Assembly (NCBI GenBank): GCA_002897895.1
Contig: BDSY01000019.1
Coordinates: 1 to 64,000 of the forward strand
Direction of reading: 5' to 3'
Source of the DNA: a bacterium BMS3Abin06
GTDB lineage: Bacteria > Nitrospirota > Thermodesulfovibrionia > UBA6902
Length of the DNA: 64,000 nt
Shown here: piece after piece, positions 32,196-41,570 of the stretch
Numbering within the stretch: position 1 is the first letter of the stretch
How the letters are laid out: every line of letters begins with the position of its first letter
The notes under the pieces: generated by a model
Told to the model about the DNA's origin: nothing
Seen by the model: the letters and a program-made list of their open reading frames with translations, nothing else
The model's database searches: none
Made by a program: the position numbers and the translations under genes

Positions 32196-33514
32196 GCTGT
32201 TTCCTCCCTCACGTCTATTTTACCAGTAACCGCGGCGGAAATCAGGGCGGAGCGGTATTCACGGAGTTTTTCAATGGACTTTTCAATTTTCTGCTGTAAT
32301 AAACTATATTCCCCGGTTTCCTTTATTATTGATTTCAAGATTTCACGTTGCTCTTGAGGCGGCGGATAAGGCAATCGAATCTCAAAGAATGCCTCTGGAT
32401 ATAGACGAAGTCTTGATGACCATACACCCTTTGATTGGCAAATTACCTCTGCAATGAATCTGCCCGTGCGAAACATGTAATCATAAAATCCAGGATCAAT
32501 ATCTGAAGTTCGGGGCCTATATACATTATAAGAGGGACTAACGATTCCGGGTTCGAAAGCAATCCCCATAGCACCCATCCATGCCCACATGGTATTAATC
32601 ACTAAATCACCCGGCTCACATTTTTTGTAACCTTCCAGTGACTCAGCCATAAACATATTCACATTCTTTTCTGATCTTTTTGTCACCCCTGTTATGTGTG
32701 AGACTGAGAGCAATTCTTCTTCACCGGTTGTAGAACGATCATTGATTTCTTTAAATAAAACCTTAGCCCTATAAATATCCCAATGTTCCGGTATTTCCCC
32801 CAGCCACTCAATCCCCGAATCCTTCATCCTAACATTGGGGTCGAGTCCTTTGGTAACGGCATGGCTTATGAGGGCGGAGCGTTTTTCCTGCAGGAGATCG
32901 ATCTGACGTTGTTTTTTGGCAATAAGGGAATCAATGCGTTCAGTTTCGCGGTCGAGGAAAGAGGCGATGGCGGTTTGTTCGTCCTTCGGAGGTAATAAAA
33001 ATAATGCATTATCAAGCCAGTACTTACCCAGCCCATATCGAGTAACACCGGTTGCTTCTACTTTAAATTGGTCATTCATTACAGAAGAACAAAATGCTCG
33101 GAATATATATTTCCCACAGGCCACCTTAATATTAGGCCTGATTTGAGCAAGATGATATCCGCAAAGTACTCCTTCAAAGTCTGTGTTAACATATGCAGGA
33201 ACAGCAATATCATCCCAAGACTCCGAATCCTTCGTAATAAGTATGTCCCCTTTTTTTAAAGCAAACTTATCAATTTCAGCCTTAGTGGCTGTTGCTTTCA
33301 TTAATTCAAGGTCATTATTGATAAAATCGTTATAGTAAACATCAACATAATTACAAAGAGACACTGGAATCTCTTCTTTTTTGGTATGCTTATCAACATT
33401 ACTGAACTTAATGGAAGCTATATACTTCAGCTTTTGAATCGTCCAGCCCTCTGGTATCTCCCCCAGCCATTCAACACCGGAATCTTTGTATCCGGGATAT
33501 CTAGGATATATCAT
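32192..33514 (-). CDS. hsdS: type I restriction specificity subunit S
   Basis: two TRDs introduced by WLGEIPEGW and WLGEIPEHWD; conserved helices EQTAIASFLDRETERIDSLIAKKQRQIDLLQEKRSALI. Confidence 0.95.
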   Translation of the reverse strand: MIYPRYPGYKDSGVEWLGEIPEGWTIQKLKYIASIKFSNVDKHTKKEEIPVSLCNYVDVYYNDFINNDLELMKATATKAEIDKFALKKGDILITKDSESWDDIAVPAYVNTDFEGVLCGYHLAQIRPNIKVACGKYIFRAFCSSVMNDQFKVEATGVTRYGLGKYWLDNALFLLPPKDEQTAIASFLDRETERIDSLIAKKQRQIDLLQEKRSALISHAVTKGLDPNVRMKDSGIEWLGEIPEHWDIYRAKVLFKEINDRSTTGEEELLSVSHITGVTKRSEKNVNMFMAESLEGYKKCEPGDLVINTMWAWMGAMGIAFEPGIVSPSYNVYRPRTSDIDPGFYDYMFRTGRFIAEVICQSKGVWSSRLRLYPEAFFEIRLPYPPPQEQREILKSIIKETGEYSLLQQKIEKSIEKLREYRSALISAAVTGKIDVREETA

Positions 33515-34416
33515 GCATTCCCCTTCCAGATGGATAGTTCATGCCATTTATCCGGAAACCCCATTACAGACGGATCAACCAGGCCAGTCTCGATGATAAG
33601 CCCCTTCAATCGCGCAGGCCATGTAGTGCCGGGACTCATGAGGGCAAGCAAATAGCAAAGCATCGCAAGTGTATTATAAATTTTCCGCTCTTTATGAGGA
33701 TTAAATGATTCTGATATAACAGCAGGGGAACGTGGAATGCGCATGGTGAAAGTCAAACGGCGATTCCAGAGACGGCTGTGATGTGCTACGAGATTTCGAA
33801 CATGTGTTAAATGGTGCATGAACGAGCCAAGCACTCTTTCATCGATCTTGTACACATCAGCGATTGCCTTGCGGTCTGCGTGATATTTAAGATTCTGATA
33901 CCATTTTGATAGCTGACCGAAAGACATGACTTCGCAAACAGCCCATATAGGTGGTAGTTCTGGTTCAGAATATTTTGACTTGTAGTGCTCAATAAATGTC
34001 TCCCTGCTTCGATTAAGTTCCTCCTGCAGGCTTGTAATACATTGCTGATACTTATCCGGCGATTTGAAGTGGTCCGGGTTAAGGTATGCGTGACTGCCGT
34101 ATTTATTCCCCAGCACATATGCAAATCGGGTTCTGAAAGATACCTCAATGCGCTCAATTGCTTCAAGTACAAGAAGACGGAATTTGCGGTCGAAGATATA
34201 TAATGTCAGCGCGTCCTCGAATTTTGTGTCTGCTTTGAATATATGATCTTCGTTCCCTGTGGATTCCTCAAAGGGCAGCCAATATGCCCGCAAACGGTAG
34301 TAATTTATATGGGAGAGATATCGGGCCGCTCGGGCACGGTCAGGAATTGAGATGCCGCGTGATATCAGGAGGTTAATCTGCTCGTCGATAGCAAGAGGGG
34401 GCTTAGTGTATTTCAT
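33511..34416 (-). CDS. Abi_2 (AbiD/AbiF-like) abortive-infection HEPN protein
   Basis: PPLAIDEQINLLISRGI; HEPN R-x4-H in VRNLVAHHSRLWNRRLTF (33778-33798). ATG at 34416; GTG alternative at 34419. Confidence 0.93.
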   Translation of the reverse strand: MKYTKPPLAIDEQINLLISRGISIPDRARAARYLSHINYYRLRAYWLPFEESTGNEDHIFKADTKFEDALTLYIFDRKFRLLVLEAIERIEVSFRTRFAYVLGNKYGSHAYLNPDHFKSPDKYQQCITSLQEELNRSRETFIEHYKSKYSEPELPPIWAVCEVMSFGQLSKWYQNLKYHADRKAIADVYKIDERVLGSFMHHLTHVRNLVAHHSRLWNRRLTFTMRIPRSPAVISESFNPHKERKIYNTLAMLCYLLALMSPGTTWPARLKGLIIETGLVDPSVMGFPDKWHELSIWKGNA

Positions 34417-34429
34417 CACTAAGCCCCCT
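34396..34429 (-). promoter_or_regulatory. translation-initiation hairpin of the Abi_2 gene: SD in 5' arm, AUG in loop
   Basis: minus strand AGGGGGCTTAGTG-ATGAAATA-CACTAAGCCCCCT, perfect 13-bp stem, 8-nt loop beginning at ATG. Confidence 0.75.
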
Positions 34430-34459
34430 TGAAAAAGTAACCCACCGGGGTGCGCTTTT

Positions 34460-34473
34460 CCGGCCGAAGCCGG
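34460..34473 (-). promoter_or_regulatory. cUUCGg tetraloop hairpin in Abi_2 leader
   Basis: minus strand CCGGC-TTCG-GCCGG. Confidence 0.6.
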
Positions 34474-34511
34474 CAGAGGCGAGGCGGGTGTTGTTCAGGT
34501 TATATATTCTA

Positions 34512-34540
34512 TATTTAATAAAACTACGTAATAATGTCAA
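34512..34540 (-). promoter_or_regulatory. candidate sigma70 promoter internal to the RM operon, upstream of Abi_2
   Basis: minus strand TTGACA (34540-34535), 17-nt spacer, TAAATA (34517-34512). Confidence 0.55.
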
Positions 34541-34584
34541 GTTGATAAACCCGTCGCGCAGTAGAAATCTGAATAAATGAAACC

Positions 34585-36597
34585 TCATTCCGTAACCTCC
34601 GATAGCATATCAGCAATCTCCCTCTCAATCTGCTTTAGATCGCCTTCAATCTCTTCCAAAGGACGTGGAGGCGTATATTTGTAAAAATACCGGTTGAAGT
34701 TGATCTCATAGCCTGTTTTTGTTTTACTCTCATCCACCCATGCATCAGGCACATGAGAAAGGACCTCACGCTTCATGTATTTATGGATATCTTCCTTGAG
34801 AGGTACATTTTCATAATCTCTCAATTCAGGATCAGGCTCAGGATTGCCTTTATTATCCTTACAAATATCCGCTGCTTCATCCCGCTCTGACAGCGCCATG
34901 AGAACGGCTTTAAAAAGCGCCGCTGGCACCGCAACATTAGCTTTTTTGAATGCGCTTTTCATAGCCTCACTGAATTTTGCCCGGTTCTTAACAACGCCCA
35001 GAGATTCAAGATTCTTTAGCGCCCCAACAATTGCCGCCTGCATCTCTTTCCCTTTCTCAATCTCCATCTGTGCAGCTTTCGAGTCCTTCCGTTTTTTACT
35101 TGTCGCCGGATTAATAAATGCCTTCGTCTCTTTAAGACGCTCCAGTCTCTCATCATTGATCGCGAAATTCAGTCTCAACGGCCTTTCTACTGTTATACGC
35201 CGGTACCCGAAATCCGCATTGTCAAAAATCCGGACGTATTCGCCTTTTTTAAAGTTGCCGTACAGGCGCGTAATGGCATCAATGTCTTCAGGGCTGATTT
35301 CATTTCTTTTGTTCCCGAGACTCTTCCGCATCTTTTTAAAAAACCCGGTTCCATTGATTAACTGTATCTTCCCGCGCCGGGACTTTCCCTTCCGGTTTGT
35401 AACCACAAATATATAGGTTAAAATGCCTGTGTTATAAAAGAGCTGGTCAGGAAGGGCGATGATCGCCTCAAGCCAGTCGTTTTCTATTATCCATTTTCTG
35501 ATTTCGCTCTCACCCGATCCCACGCTGCCGGTGAACAGGGGCGAGCCGTTGAAAACGATAGCGAGGCGGGTACCGCCGTCTTTTGAATCTTTCATCTTGC
35601 TGATCATATGCTGAAGGAACAGCAGGGAGCCGTCATTTATTCTCGGAAGCCCTGCGCCGAATCGTCCGCCATAGCCCTGCTCTTCGTGTTCCTTCCTGAT
35701 TAACTTTTCCTCAGGCTTCCACTCAACACCGAAAGGGGGATTGGCGAGTAAATAATCAAACTGATGAGAAGGAAACCGGTCGCCGGTGAAGCTGTCACCG
35801 AACTGGATATGATCAATATTCTGCCCTTTGATCATCATGTCGGAGCCGCATACAGCATAGGCCTGATCATTATAATCCTGTCCAAAAACTTCAAGGCTTC
35901 CGTCCGGATTCAGTTCCCGGAGATATTCCTCTGATATGGACAGCATCCCGCCTGTGCCGCAGGCCGGATCGTAGAGAGTCTTGACGATTCCTCTGGTTGT
36001 GAGAACATCGTTGTCCGGGGCAAAGATCAGATTGACCATGAGGCGGATAACCTCGCGCGGTGTAAAATGATCACCGGCCTCCTCATTGCTGGCTTCATTG
36101 AATCTTCTTATCAGCTCTTCAAAAATATATCCCATCTCAATATTTGAAACAACATCAGGATGGAGGTCTATCTCACAGAACTTTGAAACCAGCAGATAAA
36201 GACGGTCTGCCTTATCGAGTTTCACAATCTGTTCCTCAAATCCGAAGTGGTCGATAATATCGCGGGCACGGCTGGAAAAAGCCTTAATATAATGGGTCAG
36301 GTTGGCAGCGATGTTGTTTGGATCGCCTTTCAGTTTTTCAAAGGTAAACTTGCTTGTATTGTGAAAGGACTGTTTAGCAACCTTGTTGAGGATAAGCTCT
36401 ACGTTCTTGTACTTGCTTTCCTTCAGAGACTTAAGCTTTGCCAGAACTTTGTCTTTTGTAGGCTCCAGCACACAATCAAGCCGCCTGAGAACGGTCAGGG
36501 GCAGCATGACATCTTTGTATTGATTGGGACGGTATGGCCCCCGCAACAGGTCGGCTACCGACCAGATAAAACTGACCTTTCCGTTGAAATTATTCAA
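34585..36597 (-). CDS. hsdM: type I restriction DNA methyltransferase subunit M
   Basis: DPACGTGGMLSISEEYL and YLLANPPFGVEW motifs; GDHFTPREVIRLMV. Confidence 0.97.
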   Translation of the reverse strand: MNNFNGKVSFIWSVADLLRGPYRPNQYKDVMLPLTVLRRLDCVLEPTKDKVLAKLKSLKESKYKNVELILNKVAKQSFHNTSKFTFEKLKGDPNNIAANLTHYIKAFSSRARDIIDHFGFEEQIVKLDKADRLYLLVSKFCEIDLHPDVVSNIEMGYIFEELIRRFNEASNEEAGDHFTPREVIRLMVNLIFAPDNDVLTTRGIVKTLYDPACGTGGMLSISEEYLRELNPDGSLEVFGQDYNDQAYAVCGSDMMIKGQNIDHIQFGDSFTGDRFPSHQFDYLLANPPFGVEWKPEEKLIRKEHEEQGYGGRFGAGLPRINDGSLLFLQHMISKMKDSKDGGTRLAIVFNGSPLFTGSVGSGESEIRKWIIENDWLEAIIALPDQLFYNTGILTYIFVVTNRKGKSRRGKIQLINGTGFFKKMRKSLGNKRNEISPEDIDAITRLYGNFKKGEYVRIFDNADFGYRRITVERPLRLNFAINDERLERLKETKAFINPATSKKRKDSKAAQMEIEKGKEMQAAIVGALKNLESLGVVKNRAKFSEAMKSAFKKANVAVPAALFKAVLMALSERDEAADICKDNKGNPEPDPELRDYENVPLKEDIHKYMKREVLSHVPDAWVDESKTKTGYEINFNRYFYKYTPPRPLEEIEGDLKQIEREIADMLSEVTE

Positions 36598-37081
36598 TGA
36601 GATGCTCCTTTTGGATGTTTATTGGTGGCTACATAACTCCCCGGATTAGCCCGTACAATCAAGATGCTTCATTTTAACGGAAACTGAGGCATTCGGCAAG
36701 CAGAAAGTATTGTTTTGAAGGCTGTAAGTCGAAAAATACACTTATAAAATATATAAACGATGGCAGCATATACGCAGGAAGGCTAAGGGAAAAATGGTAT
36801 GCAGACTGTGAGAGTATGGATAATTTCATGCTCCGGTCCCTTCATTCTCCGGTACCCGGTAAAGATGCATCCATGCATCCGGCAAGGTTGCGATTTGTGA
36901 GATGAATGTAATAAAATTTCCTGTTATGAGACGTTACAAAAAAACCGCATGTTTTGTCTTGTTAGAAGTATTCCTTGGAAGTATCAGGGAAGTTCAGGAA
37001 ATATGCTGATAAGGCAGGACTGAAAAATGTTAAACTACATGACATGAGGCAAATCTCTATTTTGAGCGATTCTGTTTGATT

Positions 37082-37109
37082 TTGACAAATTTGCCTTCAA
37101 GCATATAAG
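37082..37109 (+). promoter_or_regulatory. candidate sigma70 promoter for tRNA-Ser(GGA), palindrome over -10
   Basis: TTGACA-N16-TATAAG; flanking TCAAGCA...TGCTTGA inverted repeat. Confidence 0.4.
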
Positions 37110-37149
37110 TGCTTGAAATATAATGCTTATGTTGATTTTTAAAGCAGTT

Positions 37150-37241
<92 letters not shown>

Positions 37242-37354
37242 TGAAAGAGAGGGATCATCTGTCAGCTATTATCAGCTATAAGTTTGATATAATTGTTTTT
37301 TTGTATAACTCTTTTGCTATTTGCTGAAAGCTGATCGCTGATAACTGTATTTGA

Positions 37355-37468
37355 CAGTCAGGCCATTGGGCCCTGTGCGACAGGGTGCTGTGAACTCCGC
37401 CAGGTCCGGAAGGAAGCAACGGTAAGCGGTTACTCTGGGTGCCGCAGGATTACCTGACGGCCTGGCTG
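37355..37468 (+). ncRNA. ffs: small (4.5S-like) signal recognition particle RNA
   Basis: CCAGGTCCGGAAGGAAGCAACGGTAAGC core with terminal stem CAGTCAGGCC/GGCCTGGCTG. Confidence 0.93.
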
Positions 37469-37551
37469 TTTAAAAAAAACATGGTTCAAGGGGGCATTTA
37501 TTAGTAAAGTTTTCTCAAACCCTTGAATCCTTGAATCCTATTTTATAAATT

Positions 37552-39165
37552 ATGAGCTACATCGTACTTGCACGGAAATGGCGGCCTCAGGGTTTTGACG
37601 ACCTTATCGGCCAGGAAGCGGTAGTTAAAACCTTCAAGAATGCGCTGTCAGGTGAAAAGATAGTGCATGCGTATTTATTCTCAGGCCCGAGAGGTGTAGG
37701 CAAAACCTCTTCAGCGCGGATTCTGGCCAAGGCCCTTAATTGTGAGCAAAGATCCGGCAGTGAGCCCTGCGGCAAATGCCGGAGCTGCAAGGCCATAACT
37801 GAAGGCGCGTCAGTAGATGTGTTTGAAATTGACGGAGCATCCAATAACAGCGTTGAGGCTGTAAGGGAATTAAGAGAGACTGTAAAGTATGCCCCTTCAG
37901 GCGGGAAATATAAAATATACATAATTGACGAAGTTCATATGTTAAGCTCATCGGCTTTTAATGCGCTCCTGAAAACCCTTGAAGAGCCGCCGCCCCACGT
38001 GATCTTTATTTTTGCCACAACTGAACCAAAGAAAATACCAACTACAATTCTGTCTCGCTGCCAGCATCATGCATTTCGGAGGATAACGAAAAACAGGATA
38101 AAAGAGCAGCTCAGGAAAATTACGGACACGGAAAAGATCAACATCAAAGAAGGCGCCCTTGAAATGATAGCAAAGGCTGCGGACGGCGGCATGAGAGACG
38201 CCCTTACCCTTTTAGACCAGGCATTTTCTTTCAGCGATGAGATCACGGAAAAAGAGCTTCAAACCCTTCTGGGCCTGCCGGAGACCGACATTATACTGAA
38301 TCTTTCGGAAACCATTCTTTCAGGCGATATATCGAGGACATTATCCATAATAAAAGAATTGTCGGACAGGGGGAGCGATCTGAGGCAGTTGACTAAGGAA
38401 CTCGTTGAACATTTCAGAAACATAGCTGTAGTAAAGGTAACTGAAGATGCTGAAGGACTCCTGGAGTTTAACCGGGAGGAGGTACAGAGACTGCAGAGTC
38501 TTTCATCAGGCACCAATATAGAAAAACTGACCCTGCTCCTGACAGAACTTCTCAGGCTTGAAGGCGAGGTCAGAAATGCCGTAAATCCGAGATATTCACT
38601 CGAACTCGGCCTATTAAGAATGTCTTTTATAAAGGGCATGGCATCCGTCGAAGACATATTAAAAATGATAGACGGCTCAGGCGTACCCGAAGATGTCCGG
38701 TCACCGGAACCTTTATCCAGGGATACTGTTTCTGTTACGGAAAAAAAAACGGAAATACCGAAACCTCCTGCTGCAGGCACTAAATCAGGCATGCCCGCAA
38801 AGGAAGAGGTATGGCAGAGATTACTTGAAAAAATCGATTCTGAAGATCACCTTCTTGCCTGCAAACTTGCAGAGGCAAAAGTCATGAACATTAATGAAAC
38901 AGAGCTTGCGATAGGATTCAATGGAGGAATGTCGGTACTTGCAGATTCCATAAAGAGCAAATCCTCGATCATAAAACCTGTACTGAAGCAAATAAGCGGG
39001 CACAACCTTAAATTGAAAATCCTCTCTTTACCCAAAGAAGAATCGAAAAAAGATATCAAAAAGATAAAAGAAGAGGTTTTCTCAGAACCTGTAGTCAAAG
39101 ATGCAATGAGGATATTCAACGCTTCCCTGTTAAAGGTCAAGCCGTTTGAGGAGAATTCAGAGTAG
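37552..39165 (+). CDS. dnaX: DNA polymerase III subunit gamma/tau
   Basis: SYIVLARKWRPQGFDDLIGQEAVVKTF, LFSGPRGVGKTSSARILAKALNC, CGKCRSC. Confidence 0.97.
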   Translation: MSYIVLARKWRPQGFDDLIGQEAVVKTFKNALSGEKIVHAYLFSGPRGVGKTSSARILAKALNCEQRSGSEPCGKCRSCKAITEGASVDVFEIDGASNNSVEAVRELRETVKYAPSGGKYKIYIIDEVHMLSSSAFNALLKTLEEPPPHVIFIFATTEPKKIPTTILSRCQHHAFRRITKNRIKEQLRKITDTEKINIKEGALEMIAKAADGGMRDALTLLDQAFSFSDEITEKELQTLLGLPETDIILNLSETILSGDISRTLSIIKELSDRGSDLRQLTKELVEHFRNIAVVKVTEDAEGLLEFNREEVQRLQSLSSGTNIEKLTLLLTELLRLEGEVRNAVNPRYSLELGLLRMSFIKGMASVEDILKMIDGSGVPEDVRSPEPLSRDTVSVTEKKTEIPKPPAAGTKSGMPAKEEVWQRLLEKIDSEDHLLACKLAEAKVMNINETELAIGFNGGMSVLADSIKSKSSIIKPVLKQISGHNLKLKILSLPKEESKKDIKKIKEEVFSEPVVKDAMRIFNASLLKVKPFEENSE

Positions 39166-39226
39166 TGCAAATATACGCTTTCAGGCGTGTTTGCAATTAT
39201 CAGCAATAACAAAAACGGAGGTTTTT

Positions 39227-39559
39227 ATGTCTAAGAAAATGCTTGGAGACCTTATGAAACAGGCCCAGAAAATGCAGCAGGAAATGGGAAAAATCCAGGA
39301 AGAATCGAAAAAGAAGACCGTTGAGGCGGCTGCCGGAGGAGGCATGGTTGTTGCCGTTGCAAATGGTGCGATGGAGATCGTTTCCATTAAAATTGAGAAG
39401 GGTGTTGTAAATCCGGATGATATTGAAATGCTTCAGGACCTCGTGGTTGCCGCTGTAAATGAAGCCCTGCGCAGGGCGCAGCAAATGGTAAGTGATGACA
39501 TGGGCAAGATTACGGGGGGCATGAACATCCCGGGCATGGGAAACCTGTTCGGCGGATGA
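39227..39559 (+). CDS. ybaB: YbaB/EbfC nucleoid-associated protein; start trimmed from ORF 39146
   Basis: MLGDLMKQAQKMQQEMGKIQEE...NIPGMGNLFGG. Confidence 0.95.
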   Translation: MSKKMLGDLMKQAQKMQQEMGKIQEESKKKTVEAAAGGGMVVAVANGAMEIVSIKIEKGVVNPDDIEMLQDLVVAAVNEALRRAQQMVSDDMGKITGGMNIPGMGNLFGG

Positions 39560-40152
39560 GCGGCGGTGTTGTTGAAAACCTCATAATCGAGCTCACGAGG
39601 CTTCCGGGCATTGGAAGGAAAACCGCCCAGAGGCTCGCCTTTTTCATTATGGGAATGCCTGGTGAAGAAGCGCTCTCCATGGCCAATGCCATCATTAAAA
39701 TAAAGGAAAAGGCGCGTTTCTGCAAGCATTGTTTTAATATAACCGAAGATGAAGTCTGTTCACTCTGCACCGACCCCCGCAGAAACCGGGAGAAGATATG
39801 TGTAGTCGAGGAGCCGAGCAACCTCATAGTTATTGAAAATACGAAAATCTACAACGGACTCTACCACGTGCTTCTCGGGGCGCTTTCCCCTATTGACGGC
39901 ATCACTCCCGAAAGGCTCAGGATAAACGAATTAGTTGAAAGAGTCAAAGAGGGCAACATATCGGAAGTCATTATTGCGACAAATCCGAATACAAAAGGCG
40001 AAACCACCGCCCAGTATATATCACAGGTTTTGAAACCCGCAGGAGTGAAAGTCAGCCGGATTGCCTATGGTCTGCCGATCGGCGGAGATATTGAATTCGC
40101 AGATGAAGTGACTCTCTCAAAGGCCCTTGAAGGCAGAAACGAGATGAAGTAG
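39556..40152 (+). CDS. recR: recombination mediator RecR
   Basis: LTRLPGIGRKTAQRLAF, CKHCFNITEDEVCSLC, VVEEPSNLIVIENT. Confidence 0.97.
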   Translation: MSGGVVENLIIELTRLPGIGRKTAQRLAFFIMGMPGEEALSMANAIIKIKEKARFCKHCFNITEDEVCSLCTDPRRNREKICVVEEPSNLIVIENTKIYNGLYHVLLGALSPIDGITPERLRINELVERVKEGNISEVIIATNPNTKGETTAQYISQVLKPAGVKVSRIAYGLPIGGDIEFADEVTLSKALEGRNEMK

Positions 40153-40160
40153 CGATGCAG

Positions 40161-40180
40161 GGGCAATTCATGAATTGCCC
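40161..40180. repeat. perfect 20-bp palindrome GGGCAATTCATGAATTGCCC
   Basis: read directly; same core recurs at 50375-50408. Confidence 0.85.
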
Positions 40181-40640
40181 ATGCTTACCTGCCCTTTTTT
40201 TGCAATATTATTAAGGTCAATAATATCCTTCCGGTCTAAAACCCGAAAAGATTATCGGCCATGAACATATAACAGATAATCAGGACAGGCAGGCTCACCG
40301 TTTTGCCGCAGGCTTCCCGATGCGGGTCTTCTCTGAGAGTCGCTTTGACCTCCGGACAAAACCTCACCGATTTTGTCCTGCGAACCGGGTCTTCGACTTG
40401 CCTTAGGCTAATACTTTTGCTAATATTAATAAACCTTGCAGAGTTCATCTACAGGAATCTTTCGCCCCTTTAGTTCACGCCCATGCCGGGCGTACACAGA
40501 GTGCAGTGACTGCAGACCACAGTTGTAGATCTGGATTTTGATGGTTTTTATTTTTTAAAAAGTTTCAGGCATTTTAATATCCTAAAGGTCTGCATCACTG
40601 ACTCAGGCCGGGTCTAAATTATATATAGAAAGGGAAAATA

Positions 40641-41423
40641 ATGAAAAAACGACACAGAATACAGTTCCCCAAAAGAGAAACAGAAGAACTTGAGCAGGAT
40701 GAAGTATTTTTTTATTTAATTGAGCCTGCAGGAAAGAAGAAAATCCGTTTTCATGATTATGATGTCATCTATAATAAACCAGGTTTATATGAACAACTGT
40801 TCTATGAGCGATTGAAATGTCAATCTCCAACAAAGGTATCAGAAATCCTGAAACATAGCCTGAGTCAATCTGAATACAATCTTAGCGAGTTACGGGTTTT
40901 AGATCTTGGTGCAGGCAATGGAATGATGGGAGAAACATTAAAAAAGCATGGTGTTTCGAGGTTAATTGGTGTGGATATCATTGATGAAGCACAGCAAGCA
41001 ACAGAAAGAGACCGATTAGGGGTTTATGATGCGTATTATGTTGCAGACTTTTGTAATCTTAATGAAGATCTTCACGATGAAATAGCGTCATGGATGCCGG
41101 ACTGCTTAACAACAGTTGCAGCTCTTGGTTTTGGTGATATCCCGCCTAAGGCTTTTCTTACAGCTTTCAACCTTATCCAGAGTGAAGGATGGGTTGCTTT
41201 TAATATCAAAGAGACTTTTTTAGATCATACGGACACATCGGGATTTTCACGAATGATTCGGGAACTGATATTTTCAAAGTATCTGGATATTTACCATTTG
41301 GAACGCTACCGCCACAGAATGTCAATGGATGGTAAGCCTTTGTACTATTTTGGTCTTTCAGGAAGAAAACATTCTGATATCCCTGATGGTTTCTTAGAGA
41401 AATATAACCTGACAAACTGCTAA
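40641..41423 (+). CDS. class I SAM-dependent methyltransferase
   Basis: ELRVLDLGAGNGMMGETLKKHGVSRLIGVDI motif I. Confidence 0.8.
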   Translation: MKKRHRIQFPKRETEELEQDEVFFYLIEPAGKKKIRFHDYDVIYNKPGLYEQLFYERLKCQSPTKVSEILKHSLSQSEYNLSELRVLDLGAGNGMMGETLKKHGVSRLIGVDIIDEAQQATERDRLGVYDAYYVADFCNLNEDLHDEIASWMPDCLTTVAALGFGDIPPKAFLTAFNLIQSEGWVAFNIKETFLDHTDTSGFSRMIRELIFSKYLDIYHLERYRHRMSMDGKPLYYFGLSGRKHSDIPDGFLEKYNLTNC

Positions 41424-41570
41424 AGTGAATGCGGGATAGCAAAGACCTTTTGGGCTTTGATTATTTTTTAGTTTGTGAGAGGAGGTCATTATTACATATC
41501 GTGGACGTCCCTGTGCCAGGCTTGTTCGGCTTGAGCAAGGCTCGAAGATAAAAAAATGAAAGAAAATGAA

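Noticed and set aside
31698-32357. 219-aa plus-strand ORF
   Set aside because: Antisense to XRE-ImmA and hsdS, no recognisable motif, GC-rich shadow ORF.
34403-34588. 61-aa ORF bridging hsdM and Abi_2 with ATGA overlap at the hsdM stop
   Set aside because: Translation looks non-protein-like and crosses the promoter and hairpins; more likely non-coding leader. Kept only as a possible reinitiation path that could melt the Abi start hairpin.
40181-40640. Possible retron, group II intron or ncRNA region between recR and the methyltransferase
   Set aside because: Several short hairpins are present (e.g. CGCCCATGCCGGGCG), but no reverse transcriptase is nearby and no recognisable conserved core; evidence too weak to call.
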